This document shows positions 1 to 11,550 of a stretch of 64,000 nucleotides of DNA, one piece after another. The DNA comes from Siphlonurus alternatus (taxonomy: Eukaryota > Arthropoda > Insecta > Ephemeroptera > Siphlonuridae): positions 15,497,707 through 15,561,706 of the forward strand of contig OX463787.1 of NCBI GenBank assembly GCA_949825025.1, read 5' to 3'. Positions within the stretch are counted from its first letter, which is position 1; each line of letters opens with the position of its first letter. A model generated the notes under the pieces. The model ran no database searches. It was not told where the DNA came from and was given only the letters and a program-made list of their open reading frames with translations. A program made the translations under genes and the position numbers.

Positions 1-830
1 ATAATATAATATAAATATGCCAAATATAATACAATGATATTAATTTTTTATATTGAAAAATATAGACTATTAAGTTAAATGTTTTAATTAGAAATTTACT
101 GTATTAGATAGTATTCAAATTTTTAAAATGTTATCAAACTTTTAAATAATTTGAAGCTTACCAGGTTATTGTAGCTTTTATGGTGTAACTTTATAGCATA
201 GTTAATGTATTATGCATTATATTATAGTTACAATTAAAGAATAGATCACTCCCTAAAACATGCCATAATTAAGAGAAAGCAACGATATATTTTTAATTGT
301 TTTTATTCCAATAATAATTTACTTATATATTTGATCATTATTATTTATCTAGTGCCTATAGCTTCCATATTGTAATGTAATATAATATATTAATTCTTGC
401 CCTATATATAATTATAATGAATTTAAATATAATATATACAGATAAAAAATATAATAGAATAAGTTTATATAAAAAAAAAAAAAGTTTTTAAGTTAAACTT
501 GTATGCTGGTACTTTATTATGAATTATTCTTATTTATGAAGTATGTTTTTCCATATAATAAGCAAAACTTAAAATTATGTGACCATGTTTTGGTTTACTG
601 ATTTGTTCTCCGAAATTCTAAAAGTTTTTATGTTACAATTAGATCTTTCTATTAAGGAGAAGAATTTTTACGCAGAACTTTTCCTGTATTTCAACGATCC
701 ATGCATGTAAATGTTATTTATATTTTCAAAATATATAATTGCCCTGATTGATGGGAATCTGACTAGAAATTAACAGCAAAATGGAATTGCATATCTTAAG
801 TAAGATCTTTATTTTAAATGAAATCATGGT
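1..830. other. AT-rich non-coding left flank
   Basis: Low-complexity A+T sequence with short A and T runs. I see no exon, RNA gene or clear terminal repeat. Stop codons are dense in all frames. Confidence 0.6.
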
Positions 831-867
831 ATGATATTAGCATGATTTTACATAACAGAAAAGTTAT

Positions 868-940
868 AGCAGGTTCAGTAGCCAGTTAAATAGAACCAGC
901 TCATTGCTAGGAGTCTTTTGAACTGGCTACTGAACCTGCT
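868..940. repeat. Short inverted repeat with CAGTAGCCAGTT arms
   Basis: Arms AGCAGGTTCAGTAGCCAGTT (868-888) and its near-perfect reverse complement (920-940) enclose about 30 bases. A degraded third copy of the arm lies at 983-1000 with a weak inverse near 1040-1055. This suggests a decayed, partly duplicated fold-back element reaching to about 1130. Confidence 0.7.
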
Positions 941-1464
941 ACAATGATTCTTTGTTTCCAATAGGAAAAAATTGTCACAGATAATTCAGTAGCCAGTTAA
1001 ATGGAATCAGTTTTTCATCAGGTTATTATTTAACTAAAGTAGTTACTGAACTTCTATGAAAACCCTTTCTTTGTTTTCCATTGAAAAAAAAATATGAAAT
1101 AAGTTGAATGGAATCAGCTTTTCAAACTCCATTTCACCATGTAATGTTTTACCTTCATGCAAGTTTAATTTTATATCGTTATATAAACTTATTCGTTTAA
1201 AAAAATATATATTGATGACGCTTAAAGATGAGATATGTTGAATGTAAAGTGACGTTGTAGTTACATAGTTTAATGTTGACGTTTCACAAGAAAGAATATG
1301 TTTGTAAGTATAGTAATCTTTACCAGACTTTCTGAAATATAAGATACAGTGAAATATATTATTAATTGATAGAAAGAGATATCATTATTACTAATTAAAA
1401 AAAAATCAATCTCAGAATTTATACTTATTTACTTAAAAAAATTTGAGAAAAATCTTGAATTCAT

Positions 1465-1659
1465 AATACGGTAAAAACTTGTTATTACGTAAAGTCAAGG
1501 GACCCAGGAAATTGGGTTTACCTTATATCGAGTTTACCTTATATCAAGTTTATCCTATACCTGCAATACTAATTAATTTCTATGGGACCTTTACTCCGTT
1601 ATTCAATATCGAGATTTTACCTTATAACAAGTTACTTAATAACAAGTTTTTACTGTATT
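1465..1659. mobile_element. MITE with about 25-bp terminal inverted repeats
   Basis: The left end reads AATACGGTAAAAACTTGTTA and the right end is its inverse with one or two changes, ending in TTTTTACTGTATT. Inside are short direct repeats of TACCTTATATCAAGTT type. There is no coding capacity: the 63-codon open frame across it is made of these repeats. This fits a small non-autonomous DNA transposon of unknown superfamily. Confidence 0.7.
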
Positions 1660-2269
1660 TTCTTCTTTAATTTTAAGTTACAAAATATACAGCATCAATA
1701 TTTTTTTGTTTGAAATCCAAATATCTCTTTCTTTTAAAATTATACAATGACTATAAATATGTATATACAGTTTACGAAATATACTATTACCACTGAAAGA
1801 TGAGAATTTGCCATATTATTTTTCAATTATTTATTTTTTTTTTTCCTTTTTGAGTTTTCAAAGTAAATCATTTTAATATCATAAATAGATTCCATCACAA
1901 AATTCAACATTGGCTTCATTCATAAATTTTAAGAACTGCAAAGGTGATAATTTTATTATTTCTTGTAAACTGTAGTAACGATGATCACTGTCCATATTTT
2001 GTGTACTTTTCTCTGTAAGATGATACAGAATAGTACAAATAGACCATAAATGTTGCTATCTCTTAATTAACGCTCTGATCTCATAAAAAAATACTATTAT
2101 TTCATTTTTTTCATAATACGATAACATTTTTTTTTTTTTTATGTAATTAATTGTAAAATATAGAATTACATTAAATTAAATTTCTGGGCTATTTAATATT
2201 ACAGTAGAAATTGAAACATACATAATGTATAATCTCAAATGCCATCGTTATAGCATTACTTAATTCTAT

Positions 2270-2575
2270 AATAGAGATCGACTTCACAAATTTTTTATTG
2301 CAAAAATGAATAAATTGTGCAAAGTTGTGTGCCACTCTGATTTTTTTCAGATTTTTTAGAGGCCGTGAAATATTGTTAAAAAGTTTTGACGAGGTCAGGT
2401 TTGAACCCATGCTCCTTTTAGTCCCTATCTTTTTATTAAGAGAGACGTCACCCTCTCTGCATTTTCAATAATTCTTTTTTTTAAAAATAGTTTCCGGACT
2501 TTGAAAAATCTGAAAAAAATCAGAGTAGCATAACTTTGCACCCTCTATTTATTACTGCAATAACAATATTTTCAT
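2270..2575. mobile_element. Hairpin MITE, family F1 (diverged copy)
   Basis: Left arm contains TTTTTTATTGCAAAAATGAA, GCAAAGTT and CTGATTTTTTTCAGATTTTT. The right arm is the inverse, ending GCACCCTCTATTTATTACTGC. The inner part holds a GAGGTCAGGTTTGAACCCATG stretch and GACGTCACCCTC. It is the left-most of seven F1 copies in the window (36661, 38718, 46451, 54226, 58283, 61623). Confidence 0.8.
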
Positions 2576-2579
2576 TCTA

Positions 2580-4430
2580 TATTTTACAATAAATAAAAAA
2601 TAACATAATATAAAAAAATTTAAAATATATTAAAATCTTTATCATATCTTTAAATTACTAGAAGCTCAAAAAAAAAAAAAAAAAAAACTTACCTTTTAAT
2701 AATGAATTTAGCGTTAAAAAACAGCAACTAGAGTTAATATTTTCAGACAATTTTATTATAATTTTAATAATACAACTTTTTGACTTATAATTCATATTAT
2801 TTTATTAATTATTTTTATAATTAATTTTGACTTTAATATGAATTTAATTTGTGTACTTATGTATAGAAAAAAAAAAAAAAAAAGGAAAAAGAAAAATCAT
2901 ATACCATATGGTTCCTTAAGAAAAAACCCACTAGTCTTGTAAAATTGGGTCAATTTCTGGGTCTCAATTCAATCTTAATTATATTCAACATAAAATGTTT
3001 TGAAAATAATCTGAATTTAAAAATTACTTAAAAAAAATATAATAAAACTTAATTACTTAATTAATAATTGGGACCCAATCAAACCCTCCTAGAAATACTT
3101 AAATGTAAAAAATAGTAAGTAATTGGTATAGATTATAATAAATATAAATAGTATAAATTCAATATTTATTGTAATAATGATTTATTGTGCAAAATTTAGT
3201 TACATTTAAAAGAAAATTATATTAGAAAATGGGCACAAAATCTTGCTGTTTGCAATAGTTAATTTTTTTGTTCTTAGAAGCGTTTTTAAAAGTTACCGTG
3301 GATATTTAATTTCTCACTCCATTTCATTATATTAATTAAAAAAAATGCATGATTTGTTTCTTAAAGCAATAGAAAGAACACTTGATACTAATTTTTATTC
3401 AACTGGGCAATAAGAGAAACACTGTTTCTGTCAGCTCGCTATGGCTTGACAGATAGTAAAGAGCACAAGTTCATCGCCAGAAAATAGGTACAGCGATTGG
3501 GCAAAAACGGTTTTTGACTCATTGCTTAGAAGAATTTTACCAACTGACGATCCAAATTAATATTGAGTGGTCTAACGATCATACAAAGTAAAGCAAAGTT
3601 TTCATTGAAATTAATTCACTAAAAAAAAAAAAAAAAAAATAAAATAATCCTCAGGAATTTTTTACTGTTTTTTAAATTAAAAGTAATCTCATGCATTTTT
3701 TAATCCTATAGTCAACAATTTATCTTATATAGGAAATAATACAATAATAACAAGTTTTTTAGTTTTTGTAGGTGATTGTTAACCATATTCCATATAAAAC
3801 AAAATGCATTTACCATTTACACTTTACAGAATTTTTATCACGAATTTGATAAGATAAACAGTTTCCTTTGTTACATTTTTTTATACCGTTTTATACTGAA
3901 TTTTTTCATGAATAATGGATAACACACATGATTGTTTTTTTCAAAAATCTGTCATTAATAACATTGATTTCAAAGAATTTGTTGTAATCAAACAATTTAA
4001 TTTTACCAATACATGTCAAATTGTAAATATATAATACTTAGGATGCATAAATTCTGAAGTGACAACATAAGTTATCCATTTTTACTTAATTAGTTTTTTT
4101 TTTTATTCCATACAACAATACTTAAATAATTATACTTTTGCATTATAATTATTATATTTGAGAAAAAGTTGGGCTGTGAGCTGGAGTTTTATGTTTATGT
4201 GAATGTATGAATTATTTAATAGTGAATGGTTTGTTAAAATAATATTTGCACAAATAATATTGTTATTGTTTATTTCTTTCTGTTTTATAATGCAAATAAG
4301 GCAATCATTATAGATAATGTGTAATAATTAAATATGTAAACGTAAAAGTATAATATATATATATGAAGTAATAATATAACATTTGTAATTATTTATTCTC
4401 TGATATATTTTTGTTTTCTAGAAGAAGAAG
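2580..4430. other. AT-rich non-coding stretch
   Basis: Homopolymer A and T runs and no recognisable exon. A less AT-rich patch at 3400-3560 includes TGTCAGCTCGCTATGGCTTGACAG but no sustained reading frame. Confidence 0.5.
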
Positions 4431-4439
4431 CAAATTTAA

Positions 4440-4648
4440 TATTTCGTTCTTCACCCAGAATAATGAGCTATTTGCAACAATGAGTTTACAATGATTTCGT
4501 CGCAGTTATCTTCTATTTCAGGTGAGCGCAACAATGAACTTAATGTTTTAGCTACTTACAGCTCATTTTCACGCTCATCTGAAATAGCAGATAGCTCATT
4601 ATTGCAATGAAATCGTTGTCAGCAGATAGCTTATTATTCTGGACGAGG
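4440..4648. mobile_element. Fold-back element with AATAATGAGCTATTTGC ends
   Basis: Left end CCAGAATAATGAGCTATTTG pairs with right end GCAGATAGCTTATTATTCTGG. A second inner pair (GATAGCTCATTATTGCAATG) lies just inside. A related degraded copy sits at 7105-7240 in intron 3 of the ropporin-like gene. Confidence 0.75.
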
Positions 4649-4758
4649 ATTAATTTATTATTTACTTTGTACTACATGAACTATATTATGAAAAATATTT
4701 TAAAATTTCTGCACTCCTCAAACTAGTTGGAACATTAACTCTCTGCTCTCAGTATTAA

Positions 4759-4886
4759 GCATTAAGTAGCCAGCCTGCAATGTTTCACCTTAAACATGAA
4801 ATACACTATAGAAGCTGTGACGTCGACAGTGCTTTTCTCAAATTCCTTATTAACTTTTTTGTTGAAACATTGCAGGCTGGCTACTT
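4759..4886. mobile_element. Fold-back element, AGTAGCCAGCCTGCAATG arms
   Basis: AGTAGCCAGCCTGCAATGTT at 4759 is inverted at 4864-4886 as AACATTGCAGGCTGGCTACT. The loop is about 80 bases and includes GTGACGTCGAC. Confidence 0.8.
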
Positions 4887-4917
4887 ACCACTCACTACTG
4901 TCTTTGTTTGTACACAA

Positions 4918-5128
4918 AGTTGACTTTATATAGGTTAAGACATGCATGAATTTTGTGCACCATTTTTTCAGGACCCATTGCACAGTGAAATTTCAACAAA
5001 AATAGCATATTGCATTGTGGACACATTCAAAGTTTCATGGCACGATCATGGGTCCTGAAATACTTGAATATGATTGGCTAAGCCCTTTAACATTGGTCAG
5101 GTGGCTTAACCTGATATAAAGTCAACCT
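4918..5128. mobile_element. Fold-back element, GTTGACTTTATATAGGTTAAG ends
   Basis: GTTGACTTTATATAGGTTAA at the left end is inverted as TTAACCTGATATAAAGTCAAC at the right. An inner pair TCAGGACCCAT / ATGGGTCCTGA is also visible. There is no coding sequence. Confidence 0.75.
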
Positions 5129-5601
5129 TGTTTGCTCAGTCTGTGAAAATGTGGTGTACTTTAATTCTTTTGTAATTAAAATTAGTTTTAGAGTCTAAGT
5201 AATTGTAATCTTGGGAGAGGTTAGAAGAGTAATTTTACCACACTTTCCTAAACCTACAAACAGGTAGCTTATTATCATATTACCCTCCCCTCCTCCCCTA
5301 AATTGGTCACAGCATAATACAGAATACATTTAAAGAGCCAGGCTCTATCCCCTTTGTTTCTCTCCCATCACAATTTTTCCTGATTTTTTCATTCTAGCTA
5401 TGCCACTGTGTACAATGTTGAAAAGCTCTGTCGAGATTTGTATAGAAACAGAAAAGATCTCGACCAATCAAAAATGTCTAACATTTTGAGGTACTATAAG
5501 CTGAGTTAACAATATAAGTTGCAACAAGTATTTTTTTTTTTTCTATTCCGACAATTGCGGATGTTGTTTAGTGATTTATATTCTCAGCAGAATTTTCCTG
5601 A

Positions 5602-6053
5602 ATGGACAATTTGCATCATTTTTTTTTTTTTTTTTTACTAGCTCAATCGGAAGAGGAGGTCGAAAAATACACCTGTGAATTCTTTTAGATTTTTATTCGT
5701 ACTGCATCATGGCTAAAAGAGAGGTCACGTGACCTGGAGGCGTCGCCCGCGTCGCCTATGATGTCAAACAAACAATCCACTTTACAACGCTTGTAAACTA
5801 CCACGTTGCTATGGAAACAAGCAACAATTAATTTATTGTTTACAAGCGTTATATAGACGATCGTTTGCTTGACCAGACAGTTCAATGACGTCATTGGCGA
5901 TGTGGGCGCCGCCTCCAGGTCACGTGACCTCTTTACATCCCTATTTTAGCCATGATGCAGTAAGAATAAAAATCTCATAAAATTCACAGGTGTATTTTTC
6001 GACCTCCTCTTTCGATTGAGCTACTAAAAAATTTGTGTCAAATTGTCCATTGT
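5602..6053. mobile_element. Palindromic element about 450 bp, CACGTGACC core arms
   Basis: Outer ends TGGACAATTTG / CAAATTGTCCA resemble family F2. Inside, GAGCTACTAAAAAA, GGAGGTCGAAAAATACACCT, TTTAGCCATGATGCA and GGAGGCG(T)...GGTCACGTGACCT are inverted on the right (up to about 5950). The loop contains a further inverted pair, ACAAGCGTT...AACGCTTGTAAAC. The open frame at 5685-5894 lies inside the palindrome and is not a gene. Confidence 0.85.
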
Positions 6054-6059
6054 AGAGCT

Positions 6060-6620
6060 TGACAATTTTTATGAATTTCTGATGAGAATATAAAATATTT
6101 AATAAAATAAAAAATGTACATGTAGCTAATAGCTAATACATAGTTACTAAAGTCACAGTTAAAATTCAAAAATACTAACATTAAAAACAATATTTCATAA
6201 TAGACAATTATTATTATATCACTGTGTCTAAAACTTATAATAAACTTGAATCATGCGTTAGTAATTAAGAATATGTAATTACACAAGCAGCTGATTTTTT
6301 TTTCTTTGCTATTAAAAATTAAAGCAAGAATTTTAAACTTTCTTACGAATTTAATAATGAAAGGTATTAGAACTAACTTCTTTGTCAATTTAATTTAACT
6401 CTTTCTTCATATATTTATAATATTTCTTTCTTTTTCTACTTAAATACTATTTTAATTTGTTAAATCAAATATTTCTAGTTATCCCAAAAAAAAATACAAT
6501 TTCATGTTAATATTAATTTCAATTATCTTAAAAACATTAAAAACTATGTCAATTTTATGCTAATATATTAAATACAATCCAAAACATTTAATCTGTAATG
6601 AAGAACTACAAAATAAACAA
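6060..6620. other. AT-rich 3' flank of the ropporin-like gene
   Basis: No exon or repeat is recognised. The 3' UTR of the minus-strand gene probably falls here, but I could not fix a polyadenylation site. Confidence 0.4.
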
Positions 6621-6624
6621 CATT

Positions 6625-7240
6625 CTAGTACAGTTTGGGACAAGTGAAGTGGGCCAAGTTCCGTGGAGTCACGTTGCCAGCCTGTTCATCAGCCACAGCT
6701 CTCAGATGGTCAAGGACTAGAGTCTGGGACTGTTGGTCTACTTCCGGTCCGATACCGGGCACGTTGGGGGCGTTGAGACGAGACAGAAGCAAGTAGAGGG
6801 GCTCAAACACAGAGTAAGGGACGCAGGCCGAGGATCCTTCTGGTTCTTGAGTCAGAGTCTCGCAAACCTGAACCATGGTCTGTAGAGGAGACTGCGGACA
6901 TAGCAGAAGATTGTTTGTGCTAATCAATGTTGTTTTACAGGGGCGCGCTGTTTTAAAGAGGTTGGGTCTTACAATTTTCCTAAATAGAAAAGTGTTAAAT
7001 TTCACTATCAACTCCTAATTTTAAAATTTCCTTCTCTCTGCAATTGCAATCTCCAAAGCATGGAGAATATCCTTGCTCCAAAGTTATACATACATCATTC
7101 CTCTTCTCCTGAACAATGAGCTATCTGCTACCTCAATTTCAATGCAATAATGAACTATGTGCCATTTTAGGTTTATTTTATAGTTTTATACTGATTTGCA
7201 GCTCATAAATTGCACTCGAAACTCATTATTGCATTGATTT

Positions 7241-7299
<59 letters not shown>

Positions 7300-8443
7300 T
7301 TATTTTTTCACAAAAAGTAAGTTATAAATTAAGTAAACACCAACATGGTTATCCCAAAAAACTCAACAATGATAATAAAAAACAGCTCTCCGCACCTGAG
7401 TTATGTAGCCGGCAGCGACGACAATGAACTCATTCCACGTGATGGTTGCGTCATTTTCATCAGCTACGTTCAATAACTTTAGCATGTCTTGCAGTACCGA
7501 GTCCTTCAGACAAATGGCGGACCATTTACGAATCAACGTGTCTACTGGAATGCTGTTTCCCTTAGTTCTCATCTGTAAAAGAATAAGCAACCAAATTAAT
7601 AGAAGTATCTGAAATTAAAGCAATCTATATTTAATATCAGAATTAATCATATATATATTCAGGATTTTTGAGAATTATAATATTCTAGAGTTATACTATT
7701 AATAGTAAATTTATTCTAAGTACTTATTCAATTTAATTTCTGTGAACACTAATTGAATATTAATTTCAATATTTCTAGCAAAAACTTGATTGTGTAGTAA
7801 GTTTTAAAATCAAATTCATGTTTGCTATATATTTATATATAATTAATTTGGGTTTGAAAAATATATGTGGTAAAAATGATGCATGATGCATGTAAAAAAT
7901 TTAACTTATAACAAAATTGAATAATTTTATTTTATTGACATTTTGATGACAAAATATATAAATGAATAATTTAATGATTTTCTAATCTTATTGTTAGAAA
8001 AAAATATTCATACTTGTTTATGTAAAACTTTTAAATAGCCTGGAGTTAGACCACTTTCTGATTCTACTAAAGGAAATTCAAGTCTTTCTTTTACAGGAGG
8101 TTCCTCTCCCTCCGTTAAAGCTTGAAAATACGAAGCTGACCATTTTAATAAATCATATGGTTGAGTACGAATAGCAGCTTTTGTAAACTCTTTGAGAATT
8201 CTTGGTAAAGTTGGAGGTACAGATAGTTTTTCAGCAACAAATTTTTCTTCATCTACTGTAGTTTGAAGCATCTGGAAATATATTATTTTTATATACAAAT
8301 GTTTAAAAACATGTTAAAAATTTGAATTTTTTCTTTAAAAATAAGTATATTTTTACCTTGTTATAGTATGATAAGAATAAGTGAGCAAAATACACTGGAT
8401 TATCTCTTGCAAACTTATAATTCCACCTTTTTGAAATGTTCAT
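6625..8443 (-). CDS. ROPN1L: Ropporin-1-like (ROPN1L) RIIa-domain protein, four exons
   Basis: Four exons join in phase 0 with GT-AG introns: 8443-8357, 8271-8014, 7572-7396 and 6879-6625. They encode 258 aa, starting MNISKRWNYKF. Residues about 44-80 form the RIIa/DPY-30-like dimerisation-docking fold. The telltale phrases are LPRILKEFTKAAIRTQP and DLLKWSASYF. The family's SGLTPGYLKVLHKQ, LIRKWSAICL and QEPEGSSACVPYSVFEPLY blocks follow. Family knowledge: ROPN1L is an axonemal protein of cilia and sperm flagella that binds AKAP-type and radial-spoke partners. The vertebrate protein is about 230 aa, so this copy looks complete with a slightly longer N terminus. The first exon is inferred: it opens with ATG and ends AACAAG|gtaaaa. 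Intron 3 contains a (TTTA)n tract and an old fold-back element. Confidence 0.9.
7229..7304. repeat. (ATTT)n microsatellite
   Basis: An uninterrupted run of about 17 ATTT units inside intron 3 of the ropporin-like gene. Confidence 0.95.
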
Positions 8444-8487
8444 GAGCGAAAAACGTTTAAATCGATTTTTGGTTTGTTGATGTCTTC

Positions 8488-8500
8488 GTTGCTAGGCAAC
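8488..8500. promoter_or_regulatory. RFX X-box in a divergent promoter
   Basis: GTTGCTAGGCAAC is a perfect match to the palindromic RFX-factor X-box (GTTGCC/T-AT/GG-GCAAC type). It lies 45 bases upstream of the ROPN1L start and about 235 bases upstream of the plus-strand exon at 8735. X-boxes at this distance are the hallmark of ciliary gene promoters, which fits an axonemal product. Confidence 0.8.
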
Positions 8501-8734
8501 CAAATATTTCCCTCCTTATTTATAGCGCCATCTGTTGACAAAATTTAAAACTTATTTTTAATGTTGTAACTCGGTGCTGCCTCTAGCGGTAAATAAATAT
8601 ATTATGAAGGAGGAGTTGCCCGAAAAATTGTAACATGTGAATTTGTGAAGTGTTGTATAAATTATTAATTTTAAACAATATTTATCATTAACTAATTATA
8701 AAAGACTTTAAATGAATGTTAAAATGAAAAGGGA

Positions 8735-8786
8735 ATGGCAGATTTGAACGCTGATCAAGATATCCAAGCTGTTTTAGGACTTTTAG
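8735..8786 (+). CDS. First coding exon of an unidentified divergent gene (partial)
   Basis: ATG at 8735 in good context (GGGA-ATG-G) opens 17 codons reading MADLNADQDIQAVLGLL plus one base. A consensus donor G|GTGAGT follows at 8787. An 11-codon upstream frame starting at 8712 overlaps in another phase. I do not recognise the protein. No downstream exon could be linked to it in the following kilobases. The head-to-head position with ROPN1L and the shared X-box suggest a co-regulated ciliary gene, but this is inference. Confidence 0.45.
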
Positions 8787-8789
8787 GTG

Positions 8790-10006
8790 AGTAAATAAAA
8801 TTTCTTTTAGGAGGCGTATTTTCATTCTGCATAATAAAAACACATGTGTTTTATGTCAAAAAACATGTCAAAACCATGTGATATCATTATTAAAGGTATC
8901 ATAATGTTTTGTTTGTAATAGAGCAGCTTATTATGTAATGAATACGTACTTCAGCTACAATTAGAGATGTAATTAGTGTACGAAATGTCAGGGTGATGGA
9001 GTGACCTTGAACAGGTGTAACCTGTCGGCTCTGTGGTCACCAACCTGCCAATTTTTTATTACGTCATTTCTAGAACCTATGCGCGCTATTTATTACTTTC
9101 GCTTTTATACTCCTTACATTATACTACATGATTTGTCAAATAATTTTGTTTCTAGTTTTGCCATGATTTCTTTTAATTTAATTATTATAAGCCCCATTAT
9201 ACCGGTACGCGTATACGCCGCGGCTATATAATATAATATAATTGCTACAGTTTTATTGCTTGCCTACATATATATTATGCAGTTTTATCGTATATAATGA
9301 TAATTATATTTTCATCACAATATGCGAACATATATTATTTTTTTATTTTTTGCAGCTAGAAAAAATATGATATTATTATATATGCAATTAAAAGTACTGT
9401 ATTTATGTATTATAAACATGCAACATGCAGAGAATCTCTGTTTTGTGTACATTTTTTTATATGCATGGCATTTATTGTATAATTCCTGTACCGGTTCGTG
9501 TGGTTCCGTGGTTCCGATTATATTATATAATTATATAAGCTCTTAAAAAAAACTTAATTATTATTTTTTTGTAAAGTATGTGTTTCAGCAGCAGTACAGT
9601 ACTACTTCCTGTATTATTTGCCTGCATTTATTGTAGCATAAAAATTGAAATTATTATTTTCTGAGGCGTTCAAATAAATTGAAAAAATAAAAATCTAGAA
9701 AATATTGACTTGCAATGATCGTGCGTTAAAGTTTCCATGTTGTGAGCAGTGTGTGAGGTTATGTTAATTATTCTTTCCAAGTAAGGTTATCAAAAATGTG
9801 TTGGGTCGGTACTTTAAGAGTTTTGGCACAGTACTAGCTGGCCCCACTGCATGTGGACCAATATATTTGGTCGACGGAGTTGTGTTTATACTGAGGATAA
9901 ATGTCATGTATAAATGTGATTATATGCATAATATATTCAAATACTTTTTTTTTTTTTTAAAGTCCGTAGACAAGATGTTTCTCTAATATCAGATGACGTT
10001 TGTTTA
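8790..10006 (+). other. Probable first intron of the divergent gene, AT-rich
   Basis: No convincing exon. Candidate acceptors exist (for example TGTTTCAG at 9577), but the frames after them stop within about 17 codons. 9798-9986 is a chance open frame. Confidence 0.35.
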
Positions 10007-10366
10007 TTTAATTCCAATGTGCTTTTTTCGTCATCGGTACGTATCATACAAGTACAAGTATAAGCGTTCGAAAGAAAAAGTGTGAACTCGGTCGGGAATT
10101 GAACCCGGGACTTTTCCGTTACCTAGACGGATGCTCTACCACTGAGCTACTAGAAGTCACGCCTACTTTTCTGCTTAAACTTATATTTATATGATACTTT
10201 TTGGCAGCCCCGTACACTGCTGGTAGAGCATCCGTCTGGATTACGGAAAGGTCCCGGGCGGTCCCGGGTTCAATTCCCTGCCGAGTTCACACTTTTTCTT
10301 TCGAACGCTTATACTTGTACTTGTATGATACGTAACGATGACGGAAAAAGCACATTGGAATTAATG
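10007..10366. mobile_element. Palindrome with two outward-facing tRNA-like units
   Basis: The ends ATTTAATTCCAATGTGC... and ...GCACATTGGAATTAAT are inverse, with arms of about 150 bases. Each arm holds a tRNA-like unit reading outward: minus strand about 10163-10075, plus strand about 10217-10292. The left unit has an A box TAGCTCAGTGG, D arm GCTC/GAGC, anticodon stem TCCGT/ACGGA and a B box GGGTTCAATTC. Both units run into CACACTTTTTC, a T5 pol III-type terminator. The acceptor stem does not pair (CTTCTAG against CCGAGTT), so it is not a normal tRNA gene. The right copy has lost most of its A box. The element appears to be a tRNA-derived repeat captured in fold-back form. Confidence 0.85.
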
Positions 10367-10529
10367 CATAATATATGTTGCAATGTATAAAAAATTAACT
10401 GTCTTAATTGTGTTACTGCAGTACGGTACGCATACTGTATATTTAGACATATAATATATTTTTCATTCTATAACTTCTAACTACAGTATATTATATTATG
10501 CCTTTTACTACAAATTTTTTTTTTCTCGT

Positions 10530-10858
10530 CTTTTCTTTTCTTTTCTTTTCTTTTCTTTTCTTTTCTTTTCTTTTCTTTTCTTTTCTTTTCTTTTCTTTTC
10601 TTTTCTTTTCTTTTCTTTTCTTTTCTTTTCTTTTCTTTTCTTTTCTTTTCTTTTCTTTTCTTTTCTTTTCTTTTCTTTTCTTTTCTTTTCTTTTCTTTTC
10701 TTTTCTTTTCTTTTCTTTTCTTTTCTTTTCTTTTCTTTTCTTTTCTTTTCTTTTCTTTTCTTTTCTTTTCTTTTCTTTTCTTTTCTTTTCTTTTCTTTTC
10801 TTTTCTTTTCTTTTCTTTTCTTTTCTTTTCTTTTCTTTTCTTTTCTTTTCTTTTCTTT
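10530..10858. repeat. (TTTTC)n microsatellite, about 65 units
   Basis: A nearly perfect pentanucleotide array, all-pyrimidine on plus and all-purine on minus. The long Lys/Glu/Arg-rich and Phe/Ser-rich open frames over it are artefacts of the 5-base period. Confidence 0.98.
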
Positions 10859-11337
10859 CTTTTTTTTTTCTTTTTTTGCGGTCAATTTTCACAATAAAAC
10901 AACAACAATATATTATAAACTTATAACATACTGCATGCGTACAATATTATATTTTTTATTACATACATAACATATATAAATAAACGCTCTGTAATATAAA
11001 TAGTATAAATACATTTAAAACAATACGAATTATATTCAATACTCTGCGTAATAAATAATAATATATAATAAACCATGCAAGTAAACTGTAATATTATATA
11101 TATACATATCATTTATTTATTTATTTATTTTTATTTTGGAACTTCTTTTTGGTTGTACAAGACAAACATATGTTCAAGTCAAAATTGGACAAAATACAAC
11201 ATAAAAACATCAAACTTAAACACATTTACATAAGTTATTTAACACTATCAAACACAATCACTGACAATAATAATAAAAACAAAATACAAGCCAAAGTCAC
11301 CATTAATACTGATAAATTTTAGTTTATGTGGAACATA

Positions 11338-11338
11338 C

Positions 11339-11369
<31 letters not shown>

Positions 11370-11402
11370 TACATATATATATATACATACATACATACAC
11401 AT

Positions 11403-11445
<43 letters not shown>

Positions 11446-11512
11446 CACATACACATATACACACACATACATATATGTATATATACACATACATACATAT
11501 ATATATATCAGT
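11338..11512. repeat. TA/CA compound microsatellite
   Basis: Alternating (TA)n, (CATA)n and (CA)n blocks lie between the RT stop codon and the probable 3' end of the retrotransposon. They are presumably an expansion within its 3' UTR. All open frames over it are artefacts. Confidence 0.95.
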
Positions 11513-11550
11513 CAATACAATGTATATGTAAATTTATAATTTTGTTTATT

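Noticed and set aside
7424..7612. 62-codon plus-strand frame
   Set aside because: Antisense shadow of ropporin-like exon 3.
9577..9636. Second exon for the gene starting at 8735
   Set aside because: The acceptor-like site is followed by a frame that stops after about 17 codons and has no recognisable content.
10075..10165. A functional tRNA gene
   Set aside because: D, anticodon and T arms pair, but the acceptor stem does not, and a second degenerate copy lies inverted nearby. It is tRNA-derived repeat.
10491..10926. Long Lys/Glu/Arg-rich and Phe/Ser-rich open frames
   Set aside because: They are pure translations of the TTTTC pentanucleotide array.
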